Below, in pieces: positions 20,285 through 30,437 of a stretch of 64,000 bases of DNA. Numbering within the stretch: the stretch's first letter is position 1; every line of letters starts with the position of its first letter. The notes under the pieces were generated by a model. That model saw only the letters and a list, made by a program, of their open reading frames with translations, was not told the origin of the DNA and did no database searches. Source of the stretch: Diadema setosum (Eukaryota; Echinodermata; Echinoidea; Diadematoida; Diadematidae); the NCBI RefSeq assembly GCF_964275005.1, contig NC_092693.1, positions 29,524,173 to 29,588,172 on the forward strand, written 5' to 3'. The translations under genes and the position numbers were made by a program.

Positions 20285-23038
20285 TCACTGTTGATTTCCC
20301 ACCTGTTGTCCGTGGTCATACATTGTGGGGAATGCAAACGGCATTCCGTAAGGTACAAAAGGGTTATACCAGGGGTAGTTATAGGTCGGGTTCATAGGTA
20401 GGTTGGGAGGATACATATTATTATTTGGTGGCCTTGGTACCTCGGGCGTGGGGTTTATGTCATTAATGTACAATGGCATGCAATGGGGGGCAGGATTTCC
20501 GAGATTGTGGTATGTTAGGGTATTTGGGGGTTGCCTGTTTCTGCGAGGGCGGCCTGAGCTGAAGGATGCGTCGTCAGGTGGCGTTGTCTGGGGTGCCGCA
20601 GGGGGTCCCTCAGGGTTCGTCGTCATTTCTGACTCCCGGTTGGAAGCAGCATGTTGTGGCGGCTCCATCGTCTGCTGCCCATCTCCATCGATCGGGGTGT
20701 CCTCGTTATGATGACCCTCAGTATCTGCGTTGATTTCCCGGTCTGGCTGGTGGTGACCCTCAGGGGCTGGTACCGTGGTGATTTCCCGGTCTGGGTGGTG
20801 GTGACCCTCAGCGTCCGGTGCTGCGGTGGCCTCCCGGTCTGGTTGGGGCTGGGCGTCTGGTGGGGGTACTGGTCCTGGCTCGGGATGTACCTGTTGTGCC
20901 TGGTGACGGGTTTCAGTGAGGGTCTCTTGACGGCCTTCCTGCTCTCCATACCCACGGCTGTACCATTCATGATGGAGATCATCGTCAGAGCTCTCCTCCA
21001 TGCAGGCATCGGAGGGATCTGGGGTCTCATTTCGGTGTCGGTCAGGAAGGTGTCGTTTTTGTCGTCTGCTCCTCTCCGGTGCTCCTCTCCTACTTCTCTC
21101 TACAGCCGGTCTTACAGAGGGAGTTTGTCGGTCAGCGAGTAGCGTGTCGCAGGGGAACAAGAGACTGCGATGAAGGGTACGAGTCCTACCCTTACCATCG
21201 TCTGGCTGAATGTCGTAGACAGGGAGGTCACCCTTCTTGGACACAACAGTGTATACTCTGTCCTCAAAGTATGACCGTAACTTTCCAGGTCCTGCTTTCG
21301 GGGAGCAGTCTTTGATGAGAACCCGATCGCCCGGCATCAGCACCGTACTCGCTGGTCTCTTGTCGTGGTACCTTTTTCCTCTCCCTGAAGCCTTCTGCGC
21401 ATTCTTACGTGCAAGGTCATAAGCCTCTTCCAGTCTGGTTTTCCACTTCTGAACATACTCTGGAAGATTCTGACACTTTGCCTGTTCTGATGTTGTCAGA
21501 CCGAATGCTAGGTCGATAGGGAGCCTTGGTGAGTAGCCGAAGAGTAGGTAGTGGGGTGAGTAGTTGGTAGCATCATGTCGTGTGTTGTTGTAGGCATGGA
21601 CGACTTTATTGATGTGGCGTTTCCAATCGTGCTTCTGCTCCTCTGCCAGGGTTCGTAGCATGGCTAGCAGGGTCCGATTGAACCTTTCCACTTGTCCGTT
21701 GCCTTGGGGATGATACGGGGATGTCCTGGAGGCTGTGATCCCAGAAAGTTGTTGAAGTCGGGTGAAGAGTTGGTTCTCGAACTCCCTTCCCTGGTCGTGA
21801 TGAAGCCGTTTCGGGAACCCGAACTTCAATATGAAGTCATTGAAGATTCGGTCCGCAGCGGTCTTGCCAGACTTGTTCGTAGTTGGGTAGGCCTGCGCAA
21901 ACCGCGTGAAGTGGTCCATCACGACCAGCACATACTCTTCACCTCCTCGACTGCGTTCTAGGTGGAGGAAGTCGATACACACGAGTTCAAATGGTTCAGA
22001 GGTGGTGATGGGGACTAACGGAACTTTGGCGTTCTGAGCAGGTTTCTTCTGCATGATGCATTTACATTGCCTGGTGATGTATGTCTCGATGAAGCGCTCC
22101 ATGTGGGGCCAGTAGAACCGTTGCCGGGCGAGGTCAACTGTTCTGTCAGTCCCCAGATGGCCCATCTTATCATGCAGCTCGGTACACGCCAAATTCCGCC
22201 ACTTCAAGGGGAGAACAAGTTGTGTTTTTGTTTTCATTCTCCGCCTGAGAATTCCATCATGTCCAACCTCTAGTCTCCTCCATTCGTGCATCATTGCTCT
22301 GGTTTCTGGAGATTCGTCTGTTCGTTCATCTGCACGTGGCCACCTCCCCTTTTGCCTGTAGAGGAGCACTCGTGAGATGTCTGGGTCTTCCTGCTGGGCT
22401 GTTTTGATGTCAGTCATGGAGAAGGAGGTAATGGATTCTGGAGGCTTGTCTGTTTGGGTGTCAGTGGGCTGTATGAATAGTGCCTGGACCAACGCCATTT
22501 CATCCTGGGTCTGGTGAAGGGAACCTCTCAGTGCGGCCTTGGTAGTCGTTGTCGTGATCTCTTGCGTACACGATTCCTGTCGTTGGGTGGGGGTCAGGGG
22601 CATTCTAGATAGGGCGTCAGCATCGCCGTTCTTCCTTCCTGGTCTGTACTTGATTGCGAAGTTGAAGTCAGCGAGCTCACCAACCCATCGATGCCCTGTG
22701 GCATTGAGCTTTGCTGTGCTGAGGATGTAGGTCAACGGATTATTATCCGTATACACGGTGAAAGACTCAGCATAGAGGAGGTAGTTTCGGAATTGCTCAG
22801 TAATCGCCCACTTAAGCGCCAGGAACTCAAGTTTCCCTGAGTGGAGATGGTAATTTTTCTCTGCAGGTGTCAGGGTTCGCGATCCGTAGGCGATCACCCT
22901 GAGTTTCCCATCATTCTCCTGATACAATACCGCTCCCAGTCCCTCCTGTGAAGCATCAGTGTGTAGGATGTACGGTGCACTGAAGTTCGGGTACATCATC
23001 ACAGGGGGCTGCACAAGGTCATCGATGAAGGAGTCCAC
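20285..23038 (-). CDS. Retrotransposon pol, downstream part: RNase H, integrase, long C-terminal tail
   Basis: 917-residue frame. RNase H motifs: LHTDAS (D28), KLEFLALKWA (E71), VYTDNNPL (D98). The integrase zinc-binding region has H289, H294 and a Cys-x-Cys at 325/327. The catalytic triad is D356, D415, E451 (DD35E: CIDFL, HHDQGREF, NGQVERFNRT). A GPY/F-type module (LRSYFEDRVYTVV...VYDIQP...LHRSLLF) lies at about 590-645. The tail from about 660 is unusual: acidic, then tandem EGHH-PDREI repeats (DNA 20705-20850), then an Asn/Pro/Tyr-rich end. The first Met at 23038 is probably not the true start. The frame continues the reverse transcriptase after a frameshift just upstream. Confidence 0.9.
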   Translation of the reverse strand: MDSFIDDLVQPPVMMYPNFSAPYILHTDASQEGLGAVLYQENDGKLRVIAYGSRTLTPAEKNYHLHSGKLEFLALKWAITEQFRNYLLYAESFTVYTDNNPLTYILSTAKLNATGHRWVGELADFNFAIKYRPGRKNGDADALSRMPLTPTQRQESCTQEITTTTTKAALRGSLHQTQDEMALVQALFIQPTDTQTDKPPESITSFSMTDIKTAQQEDPDISRVLLYRQKGRWPRADERTDESPETRAMMHEWRRLEVGHDGILRRRMKTKTQLVLPLKWRNLACTELHDKMGHLGTDRTVDLARQRFYWPHMERFIETYITRQCKCIMQKKPAQNAKVPLVPITTSEPFELVCIDFLHLERSRGGEEYVLVVMDHFTRFAQAYPTTNKSGKTAADRIFNDFILKFGFPKRLHHDQGREFENQLFTRLQQLSGITASRTSPYHPQGNGQVERFNRTLLAMLRTLAEEQKHDWKRHINKVVHAYNNTRHDATNYSPHYLLFGYSPRLPIDLAFGLTTSEQAKCQNLPEYVQKWKTRLEEAYDLARKNAQKASGRGKRYHDKRPASTVLMPGDRVLIKDCSPKAGPGKLRSYFEDRVYTVVSKKGDLPVYDIQPDDGKGRTRTLHRSLLFPCDTLLADRQTPSVRPAVERSRRGAPERSRRQKRHLPDRHRNETPDPSDACMEESSDDDLHHEWYSRGYGEQEGRQETLTETRHQAQQVHPEPGPVPPPDAQPQPDREATAAPDAEGHHHPDREITTVPAPEGHHQPDREINADTEGHHNEDTPIDGDGQQTMEPPQHAASNRESEMTTNPEGPPAAPQTTPPDDASFSSGRPRRNRQPPNTLTYHNLGNPAPHCMPLYINDINPTPEVPRPPNNNMYPPNLPMNPTYNYPWYNPFVPYGMPFAFPTMYDHGQQVGNQQ

Positions 23039-25079
23039 GATTTCCTGGTGAGAGGGTGTCCAGGTGATTGGGGTGTTGGAGGGGGCTTGCCCGTGGTGCT
23101 TTGTCTTGTTTGTCCGTTTGGTAGGTCTGTATTAAGAGGTCGTAGAGTGGTTTGGCACGCTTTGCGTAGTCCTTGAGGTATCTGCGATAGTAACCAGTCA
23201 GGCCAAGTATCTTGCGCAGGTCTCCTACCGTCTTCGGGGTGTGACTCTTAAGTGAAGTGAGGGCCTCTGTTTCACTGGGGTCTGCCTTGTACCCTTCCCC
23301 AGAGATCACTTTGCCCAGGAACTTCACTTCCTGCTGGAAGAAGCTGCATTTTGCTGGCTTCAGCTTCACTCCATTTTCCCGAAGACGCTGCAAAACTGTC
23401 TGGACATGCCTGAGGTGATCATCAAAGGTCTGGCTGTAGATAACAATGTCGTCCAGGTACACCTCACAGATGTTGTGGTTGAGGCCCTCGAGGATTGTCT
23501 CCATGCACCTTTGGTATGCAGCTGGTGCGTTCTTCAATCCGAATGGGATTCTATTCCACTCGTGGCGACCCCATGGAGTGATGAATGCAGTCATCGGTCG
23601 GCATTCCTCGGCGATGAAACCTTGGTGGTACGCCTTACCCTGGTCTAGGGTAGTGAACCACCGGTTTCCTCCCAGTCCGTCAATCAGGTCCTGCATTCTC
23701 GGTATTGGCTGTCGGTCAGGTATTGTCTTCTTGTTAAGTCCGCGGTAGTCGATACAAAGACGGAGGCTTCCATCTTTTTTTCGCACACACACTACTGGAG
23801 AGGCATAGGGTGATTCAGATTTCCTGATCCAGCCGCGGTCAAGGAGGTCCTGCAGGTAGAGTTTCACCTCTTGGTAGAGTGGTCGGGGAATAGACTGGTA
23901 GGTCTTCTGTACCGGGACGTTGTCAGTGAGTCTGATGGTCATCTTGAGGTCGGGGATACATCCCATGTCCTGGTCACCCGATGAGAAACTCTCTATTTCC
24001 TGGTGAAGGAGTCCTTCCACAGCCTTCTTCTCCTCTGCTGCCAAGTGGTCAAGCTTGAAGGAGGGTCCTTCCATTTTCTCATCGGTACCTGACACTGAGG
24101 CGATGTAACCATCGGTTTGGGGTTGGTAGTTGGTGGGTTGTGGGTCATGTGGATAGTCAGGGAGTATCGAATGCATTGATTGTAGTCTTCCCAATTGCGT
24201 ATACCGAGGGACTACAATCGTGTTCTTGGAGTAGTTGTACACAGGGATGTCTAGACGAGGAGACTGACCTTGGGAGACTTGTACAACACAGGAGGGAACT
24301 TCTATATCTTCGGGCAGGTTGCTGTTGATTCCTGGCTCGAACAGTAGTGTCTCTTCCCTCATGTTCCCAAGTCTCACCATTACTGTCACCTTCGTCCAGG
24401 ACTCCGGGCGCAAGACGATTGGGGAACGACCAGTTCTTACGGTGCACAACTCTTCTGGTGGTCCTGTCCTCAGTAGGGAGATTACTTGGTGAGCTGCTCT
24501 AGGTGACACTTGCATTGAGCTTCCAAGCTGTCGTGTGATGCCAGGAAGGCTTCCAATTGGTGTTGCTTGGACCAGCTCACTGATCACATTGTACCCAATG
24601 ATGGTCTCAGGCAGCTCCTCCGGTGTCACTAGAAAAGGTACGAGTATGGTTGATGATGTGTTGGTGTCAGGGTCGAGGCTAAACCAGACTTCTATCCAGC
24701 CTTTGTATGGTAAGGAAGTGCCGTTGGCCGCCTTGAGTTGGAGGTCAGTATCTAGTATTTCCTGGACTTCCCTCAGTTTGACTTGTGGAAGCACCTCTCG
24801 ATAAATTCTCTCTGGCATCACCGAGACCTGGGCTCCCGTGTCCCAGAGAGCTGTAGACGGAATCCCATTCAAGGAGCATTTAACTAGACACCTATCACCA
24901 ACAAGGTTCACGACACGTCCCCTTTGTTTTGATGTGGGGACATGGCCAGGGCTTTGTGGGAAAATCTGGTTTACGTTTGGTTGTCCGGGTCTGGTCGTAG
25001 TTGGGGATCCTGGTCTTGGTTGGGTTACACCCTGTCCCCGCTGGGTGCCCCCTGGTCGTTTCCCTGTCGTTTTCTGCAT
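23019..25079 (-). CDS. Retrotransposon pol, upstream part: protease and reverse transcriptase
   Basis: 686-residue frame. Retropepsin active site DTGAQ at about residues 80-84. Reverse transcriptase core at about residues 380-590, with RKKDGSLRLCIDYRGLNKKT, FGLKNAPAAYQ and the catalytic YLDD at 541-544. It overlaps gag by 55 bp in the -1 frame, so expression by -1 frameshifting is plausible. After about residue 665 the frame leaves the expected protein. The continuation (ITWTPSHQE and onward) is in the other frame, and the C-run near 23082-23086 is the likely break. RT and RNase H are therefore not joined in this copy. Confidence 0.92.
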   Translation of the reverse strand: MQKTTGKRPGGTQRGQGVTQPRPGSPTTTRPGQPNVNQIFPQSPGHVPTSKQRGRVVNLVGDRCLVKCSLNGIPSTALWDTGAQVSVMPERIYREVLPQVKLREVQEILDTDLQLKAANGTSLPYKGWIEVWFSLDPDTNTSSTILVPFLVTPEELPETIIGYNVISELVQATPIGSLPGITRQLGSSMQVSPRAAHQVISLLRTGPPEELCTVRTGRSPIVLRPESWTKVTVMVRLGNMREETLLFEPGINSNLPEDIEVPSCVVQVSQGQSPRLDIPVYNYSKNTIVVPRYTQLGRLQSMHSILPDYPHDPQPTNYQPQTDGYIASVSGTDEKMEGPSFKLDHLAAEEKKAVEGLLHQEIESFSSGDQDMGCIPDLKMTIRLTDNVPVQKTYQSIPRPLYQEVKLYLQDLLDRGWIRKSESPYASPVVCVRKKDGSLRLCIDYRGLNKKTIPDRQPIPRMQDLIDGLGGNRWFTTLDQGKAYHQGFIAEECRPMTAFITPWGRHEWNRIPFGLKNAPAAYQRCMETILEGLNHNICEVYLDDIVIYSQTFDDHLRHVQTVLQRLRENGVKLKPAKCSFFQQEVKFLGKVISGEGYKADPSETEALTSLKSHTPKTVGDLRKILGLTGYYRRYLKDYAKRAKPLYDLLIQTYQTDKQDKAPRASPLQHPNHLDTLSPGNRGLLHR

Positions 25080-26440
25080 CCCCGAGCGAAGTGTTCACTG
25101 CTTCCACACTTATAACAGTGCTGACAATCATCCCCTGTCCCTTCTTGGCGGCATGATGGACAGCCCCTTGGTCGCTGAGGTGGTCGACGTCCGGATCCTT
25201 GTGGTTGTTGTTGTGGGGAGCGCTGAGATGTCGACATTTTCCCCTGAATAGCTTCAATACTCGCTCTCAATTCTGCAATCTGGGCAGCCATCTCTTCGCG
25301 CAGGTCTGGTTTCCGTTCCTTGGGGGTTTTGGGTGGGGGCTCCTCAGTCGTGATTGTGTTGATTCTTTGAGGTTTTACCCCAACCTTCTGGAGACGCTTT
25401 GCTTCTAGTGCTGCAGCCGTGGTCAGTTTCTCCAAAAGTTCTTCATCAGACACCCCTGGAGTGAGGGACTGCTTAATGTCCTGTCGGATGTTATCGTTCG
25501 TTAACCCCGTGACCACTGCATGTACAAACATGCTCTGGACGAGGTGGGGGTCATACCTCAACCCAGCGGTGGAGTCCTCAGATGCGAGGAGAACCCTTTG
25601 TTTCAGGTCAAGTGCCCTCATGACGAATGCTTGCGCTGTTTCGTTCTTCAGCTGGCTGATATTCGACAGCTCTTGGTAGACTTCCGTGGCGTCCATCTCC
25701 TGAAAATGGGCCTTCAAAACCGTCCTCAGAGTGACCAAGGTTAGGCGGGTGTGATTTTCGAGGTAGGACCTTAAGCGTAGTCCTGGGGTGATAGCCCTCA
25801 CTACTGCCTCGATAACTTCCCTCTCACTGTAGCCCTTTGAGAGGGCAGCCTCGATCTGGTGGTTGAGGCTGGTGTAGGTTAAACGGTCTTTCTGGTTGGG
25901 TTCCCCGATCTGCCCACTGATCCGCAGTTCCTTCCGGAAAAGTGGAGGGACAGTCGAGGGAGTCGTAGTCGGCATTGCGTGGTCGGGGATGGTGGCAGCA
26001 GGTGGTGGGGTGGAAGGAGGCAAGGAATGCGGTTCATCTTTCCGATGCGTGTTCTCATCAGCCCGGGCTTCCAAACGACGCAACCTCTCCTGGAAGTCAC
26101 TCTCCAGCTGGCTCATCCTGACCTTGTGAGCCTCTATTAGAACCTTCATCTCATCCTTTTCCTTTTCCTTGAGGCCAGTGAGCAGTCCCTGAAGGACCAC
26201 CATGCCTGCTGCATCATCGCTCATTTCCTCAACGTGGTCCCTGATCAGCCGTAAAACTTTACCACGGGTCTGTCCCTCAGTCGTGGCCAACGAAAGCTGA
26301 CCTGCTAACTGCAGAAGGGCAGGTGCCTCCAGCTGATACAGCTCCTTGACGACCTCGAGTTGAACTTCTTCAAAACTTGCCATTTTCCTCAGCTCTGGGG
26401 CTTGACTCACTTTACACTTAACCTTGGAGTCTCTTCCCAA
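25025..26440 (-). CDS. Retrotransposon gag
   Basis: 471-residue ORF. The N-terminal half is helical and charged, with a Pro/Thr-rich linker at about 135-165. It is followed by a capsid-like region (LTYTSLNHQIEAALSKGYSE, TLRTVLKAHF, ELSNISQLKNETAQAF). Near the C terminus a CCHC zinc knuckle, CYKCGSSEHFARGC (C442, C445, H450, C455), marks the nucleocapsid. The frame is intact. A second in-frame Met lies at residue 20 (MASFEEVQ) and could be the real start. Confidence 0.9.
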   Translation of the reverse strand: MGRDSKVKCKVSQAPELRKMASFEEVQLEVVKELYQLEAPALLQLAGQLSLATTEGQTRGKVLRLIRDHVEEMSDDAAGMVVLQGLLTGLKEKEKDEMKVLIEAHKVRMSQLESDFQERLRRLEARADENTHRKDEPHSLPPSTPPPAATIPDHAMPTTTPSTVPPLFRKELRISGQIGEPNQKDRLTYTSLNHQIEAALSKGYSEREVIEAVVRAITPGLRLRSYLENHTRLTLVTLRTVLKAHFQEMDATEVYQELSNISQLKNETAQAFVMRALDLKQRVLLASEDSTAGLRYDPHLVQSMFVHAVVTGLTNDNIRQDIKQSLTPGVSDEELLEKLTTAAALEAKRLQKVGVKPQRINTITTEEPPPKTPKERKPDLREEMAAQIAELRASIEAIQGKMSTSQRSPQQQPQGSGRRPPQRPRGCPSCRQEGTGDDCQHCYKCGSSEHFARGCRKRQGNDQGAPSGDRV

Positions 26441-26588
26441 CTGGTCAGTGGACTAATGACGAATTTCGTATCCCGGTCCTTGCTGCTCAGCTTCTGGCTT
26501 CCACCCTTCTCAGTTTAACGTGACCATCGGGTCGTCTCCAGCGTGTCGGGGTTACTGGTTCGTGTCGCTAGACAGCATGAGTATTGCT
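26441..26588 (-). other. Leader between primer-binding site and gag
   Basis: 148 bp untranslated leader in element orientation. No ORF. A packaging signal would be expected here but cannot be recognised. Confidence 0.5.
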
Positions 26589-26606
26589 GTCCTGGCAGGG
26601 TCGCCA
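26589..26606 (-). promoter_or_regulatory. tRNA primer-binding site
   Basis: Five bases inside the 5' LTR, in element orientation TGGCGACCCTGCCAGGAC. Its complement ends ...GGGTCGCCA, as a tRNA 3' end must. The T-arm-like GTCCTGGCAGGG resembles animal tRNA-Arg ends, but the tRNA identity is not certain. Confidence 0.75.
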
Positions 26607-26611
26607 GAAAA

Positions 26612-28526
26612 TGTTACCCGGGTCTCGGGTAACTGGGTTGAATTTACACTCCAATATCACTCTTGATCTGTATGCAGAGAAAGATAACACACGTCCAGTC
26701 AAGATGGATGCAGGGATGAAAGTGTTTCTCTTTATTCTTGTATAAATCATACCGAGTTTCAATAATGATCATATAAATCGCAATCAAAATAATTATCAAT
26801 ACTTCTTTTCATCAACACAACGTGAATGACACATGCAAATTGTTGATATGAATACCTAATTCTTCTTCAGTGTAATTGATAATTTACCTTGCTCAATATT
26901 ATGATGCTTGATTTATACCTCAAAGAGTCTCTAAAATCAAAGGTTAATTATGACACTAACTCGTAACAATAAATCTTAATATTCCTTTGTAGTAAGCATA
27001 ATTAACTGTAAAATTCTCCTTTAACAAAACAACCTCATGGCTTAACATTAACCAGTCATTTAAAATACAATTGATTTAATCAAATAAACGCAACTACATG
27101 TCATTTGATTAATCTCTGTTTGTTTCCATAAACCGAAACACAAATGATTAAATAAACCTAAACCTGGAATGCATTCACTTCTTTGGCAAGAATTGTTTTG
27201 AAAGCAAGCCGGAAAACTAGTCATCTTAGTACACTGCAAAACAAATCTAACTTCTTTAGTTTTCCTTTGTTTCTCTAAACACCCAGGTTTTCTCTCTCTT
27301 TCCTGCTCGTTCCTATATTTTATTCCTCTCATATAAAACAAAACGCTTCTATAGCATCTTTTACAGCATAAACTTTAACAACATCTGAGATGATCCCTGC
27401 CGTCAGGCAAAAGCGAAAGTATTTCGGGAATGTTACTACAGTCGCTCTGAAGACCAAACTTTGGGGACGATCCCTGAATAATTCCTTTTTAATTTCTTTA
27501 TACCAAGTGAGGGACTGGCCAAAAAGTGAGGAACTGGGGGGCTGGGAAAGTGAGAGAGACACTGACCACAACTATAAACACACCGTCCAGAGAGCTGGTG
27601 GTCAGAGCTCTGGCCGATAAGGTGCGGAGGTTGGCGTGAGTCATCCAAACTGTGTTCACACCGGTCCTCCGTCTCTATCTCTATTCTACCTGTATCTACA
27701 AATGTACACTATTATCATCATCCGTCACTGTTTCCATTCTGCACAATGCTACACTACTATTCCATAAGCATCATGCCAAATATCCATGTATTTACAATAA
27801 GCATACTCGTTAAGGCATTTGGGCTTTCAGTCATAATAACATATACCAGTCACTTAACACTCAATCCCAAGAGAGCCGTATCCATAATAAGGTCAGTGGA
27901 CTCTTGCACGGCGCACCGCCTAGGAGAGTGTTTACACTGACCGTTCTACTCTTTCTCTTCCACAGGACAGTACAGCCTATGGCTTGTTCACACTTGCACA
28001 AGCAGCACTTAATCCGGAATTAAATCAGCTTAAGTTTTAATTTCAACTCTTTATATCATGAAACTATTAAAATCACTACACAAATATAACAGTAACACCA
28101 TTTCTATTATTCACCAACACTAGCATACCAGTCTATCTAGCTGTAAGTGACAATAGATTTGTACAAATACAGTTACTACATTCAACTACAAACACTAAAT
28201 GTCATAGAATCACCAGATTTACCAATAGGAAGGAATGATTTTGAATAATTGAAAAGGGGTAAAAGCAAGGTTTCTTACCTGTATGCAGAGAAAGATAACA
28301 CACGTCCAGTCAAGATGGATGCAGGGATGAAAGTGTGCTCAAAACCACATCCATCTGAGTGATGTCATTTTTCTCTGAATTTCAAGCAGTTTGGTTAACT
28401 CCACTCTGGGCTTTAGGGGTGGATGGATCAAGTTTGTGAGGGTATGTTCTTTCTTTTAAATCAGTGCAATTGTCCAAAACTTCTAAAAAAATGGGGGGGG
28501 GGGGTCTATTTTCTTGGGGTATCACA
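26612..28526 (-). repeat. 5' LTR
   Basis: 1,915 bp, paired with 17696-19580. It holds about 30 bp (around 27365-27393) that the other LTR lacks. The promoter that drives the element should lie here. It also carries both 58-bp internal repeats (26668-26725 and 28279-28336). Confidence 0.92.
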
Positions 28527-28554
28527 TCTATATATATATATATATATACATACT
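28527..28554. repeat. (TA)n tract at right edge of retrotransposon
   Basis: About 20 bp of TA repeats between the LTR end and the right part of the split MITE. Confidence 0.8.
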
Positions 28555-28726
28555 GTCTTTGAAAAATGTTTTCCATAAGCGACGTCATGTACTGTGATCT
28601 TCTCATCCAGCGATGGCTGAACCAAAACTTTAATCATAACTTCTGAACAGATTATCAGATTTTCCTCAAACTTTCACTAATGTGTTCTATTGCAATTACT
28701 GCATTCAGTCAGTTCGCATGCTTATT
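28555..28726. mobile_element. Right part of the MITE interrupted by the retrotransposon
   Basis: Aligns with the last third of 58207-58776: CTTCTCATCCAGCGATGG, TCCTCAAACTTTCACTAATG, TGTTCTATT. It joins logically to 16958-17433. Confidence 0.65.
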
Positions 28727-29950
28727 TGGGCTTAATTCTTCTTTAACATTGGACGACTATTTTCGTTGACAGTATTGCCTACTTTTCTTATCTTTTTTTC
28801 TCATTGTGAACGCATCAGCTTGACGAAGAATAAAGGGATGATTATAGTTCTAGTTGAAATGGGGCTTCAGACTAGCAACACTTATTTTAAGATAATGAGA
28901 AACCCCTTATGAGATATGAAAAACACATACTGTCATTCTAAGAGAAATTTTTATCAGTTTTTAAGAGGAAGTTTATTTGATGACAATAAGTTTTGAAGCA
29001 GCTGAAATATCCAAAATAAATCGATCCAGAATGAATTAATGTGAGACTCACCTTTTATTACGATCGCTCTAAATTACTTTGTGTTTGGATGATACTCAGT
29101 CTTTTCAAAAGCGATTTTCATCAAGAAAATAAACTTCCTCTAGTATTGTATTTATGCACTCTCACATTTCATAAAGTGGTTTCTAAGTAGGCCAATCTCG
29201 CAAAAAGTTAAAAGCTGCATCTTCATCTCAACCAAATATCCCTCTAAAGTTATTGTTTATCCCCCTCATATTGGCATTTTTGTGTCTCTTTTTTTTTTTT
29301 TGCTTCTGTGCAGATTTAGAGGGGAATTCACCAAAAATAAAGTATATGGATGCAGTTAATGCACAAATATTAAGTAGTATAATGCATCATCGAAAGTTGA
29401 GAAAAATAAAAAAACAGACAATCTCTTCAAAAGTTGAAATTTGTGAAGTTTGGTTAAATCTACGTATTATCGTCACAGAGAAAGATGACAGCATTTATCC
29501 GTGATGTCACAGTAAAGCAAAGATAATAAGACAAAATAGAAAGTGAATTTAATGTTTTCATTTCTAAACCTTTATTAATGATATTGCCGTTAGGATACCT
29601 TATATCTGATACCAGTATAACGAGTCGAAGGAATGGGTAAATTGAAAACAGGGACACATTTGGAATTCTCTCTCTTTATATCTTTGCTTTATTGTGACAT
29701 CATGAATTGTTGAAGTCTGTCAATCCAGCAATGACGACACAAGGATTTCGGCAAAACTTCTAAACGGACTGTCCGATTTTTCCTCAGATTTCACTTAACC
29801 TAATGCAGACTGTGATGTACTAACACTCTTGCATTCAACGAATCCACTTCTATTATGTGGTAACTTGCCCTAGAATGAAACCAGTTATTGCAAATTTCCT
29901 CTATGAAAAAAAAAATCAAAATTATACGCAGTGAAAAATCAATGTTGATT
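28727..29950. other. Intergenic DNA with a diverged MITE copy at about 29370-29840
   Basis: The interval 29370-29840 keeps the MITE landmarks in order (CAGACAATCTCTTCAAAAGTT at the left; TCCTCAGATTTCACTTAA and GCATTCAACGAATCCAC at the right) but with many differences, so it is an old copy or a sister family. The rest is AT-rich and unassigned. Confidence 0.5.
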
Positions 29951-29959
29951 TTTAGTCAA

Positions 29960-30102
29960 TCTATGCATGCATATTTTATTTGCCTTTGTGTAGGAAACAC
30001 TTTCTTCTCTTAACAGAGTACTCAGCATTCTGTATGTAGGTAACCCCATGGAAAGATATATGTCTATTTTATGTACAGTATGTATGTATATATGTATTCA
30101 CA

Positions 30103-30155
<53 letters not shown>

Positions 30156-30345
30156 AATGGGCTCCACAAATGGCAGGGGCACTGGGGAATCGGCACAGTA
30201 ATTGTGGCAAATTTGTTTTAAATGGCCCGTCCATTTTACGCCTGTGTGACAGTGAATTTCATCTGCCCTTGGCAAGCAGGTATAGGTCAGCTGGTAGCAC
30301 ACTGGACCTTCAATTGCCTTCTTACAACATGTGTGTGGTTCTAAC
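29960..30345 (+). repeat. Dispersed repeat, copy 1 (split by (TA)n)
   Basis: Similar in order to 39840-40095: TGTGTAGGAA against TGTGCAGGAA, TTCTGTATGTAGGTAA against TCCTGTATGTAGCAAA, GGCAGGGGCACTG, CTTGGCAAGCAGGTATAGGTCA. A (TA)24-type tract (30104-30152) has expanded inside. The right end (GGTCAGCTGGTAGCAC) resembles a tRNA A-box region, so a SINE origin is possible. Confidence 0.5.
30104..30152. repeat. (TA)n microsatellite
   Basis: About 49 bp of alternating TA. Confidence 0.9.
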
Positions 30346-30437
30346 TGAAATGGTCTCAGTAGTCTCAGGCAACATCTCTGATGAAGCTCTTCTTTGTATT
30401 GCATGCAGTAAAACTTGTATTCACCATCATGGCAACT

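Larger units (their letters stand above)
17696..28526 (-). mobile_element. Ty3/Gypsy LTR retrotransposon, nearly complete and young
   Basis: A 10.8-kb element on the minus strand. Order in its own direction: 5' LTR (28526-26612), primer-binding site, gag, protease-reverse transcriptase, RNase H-integrase, polypurine tract, 3' LTR (19580-17696). The PR-RT-RH-INT order and a GPY/F-type module identify Ty3/Gypsy (Metaviridae). I noticed only about ten base substitutions plus one indel of about 30 bp between the LTRs, so insertion was recent. No envelope gene is visible. pol is frameshifted. Flanking 5-mers (ATATA and TCTAT) are not identical; both ends lie in TA-rich repeats where a target duplication could have slipped. 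Confidence 0.93.
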
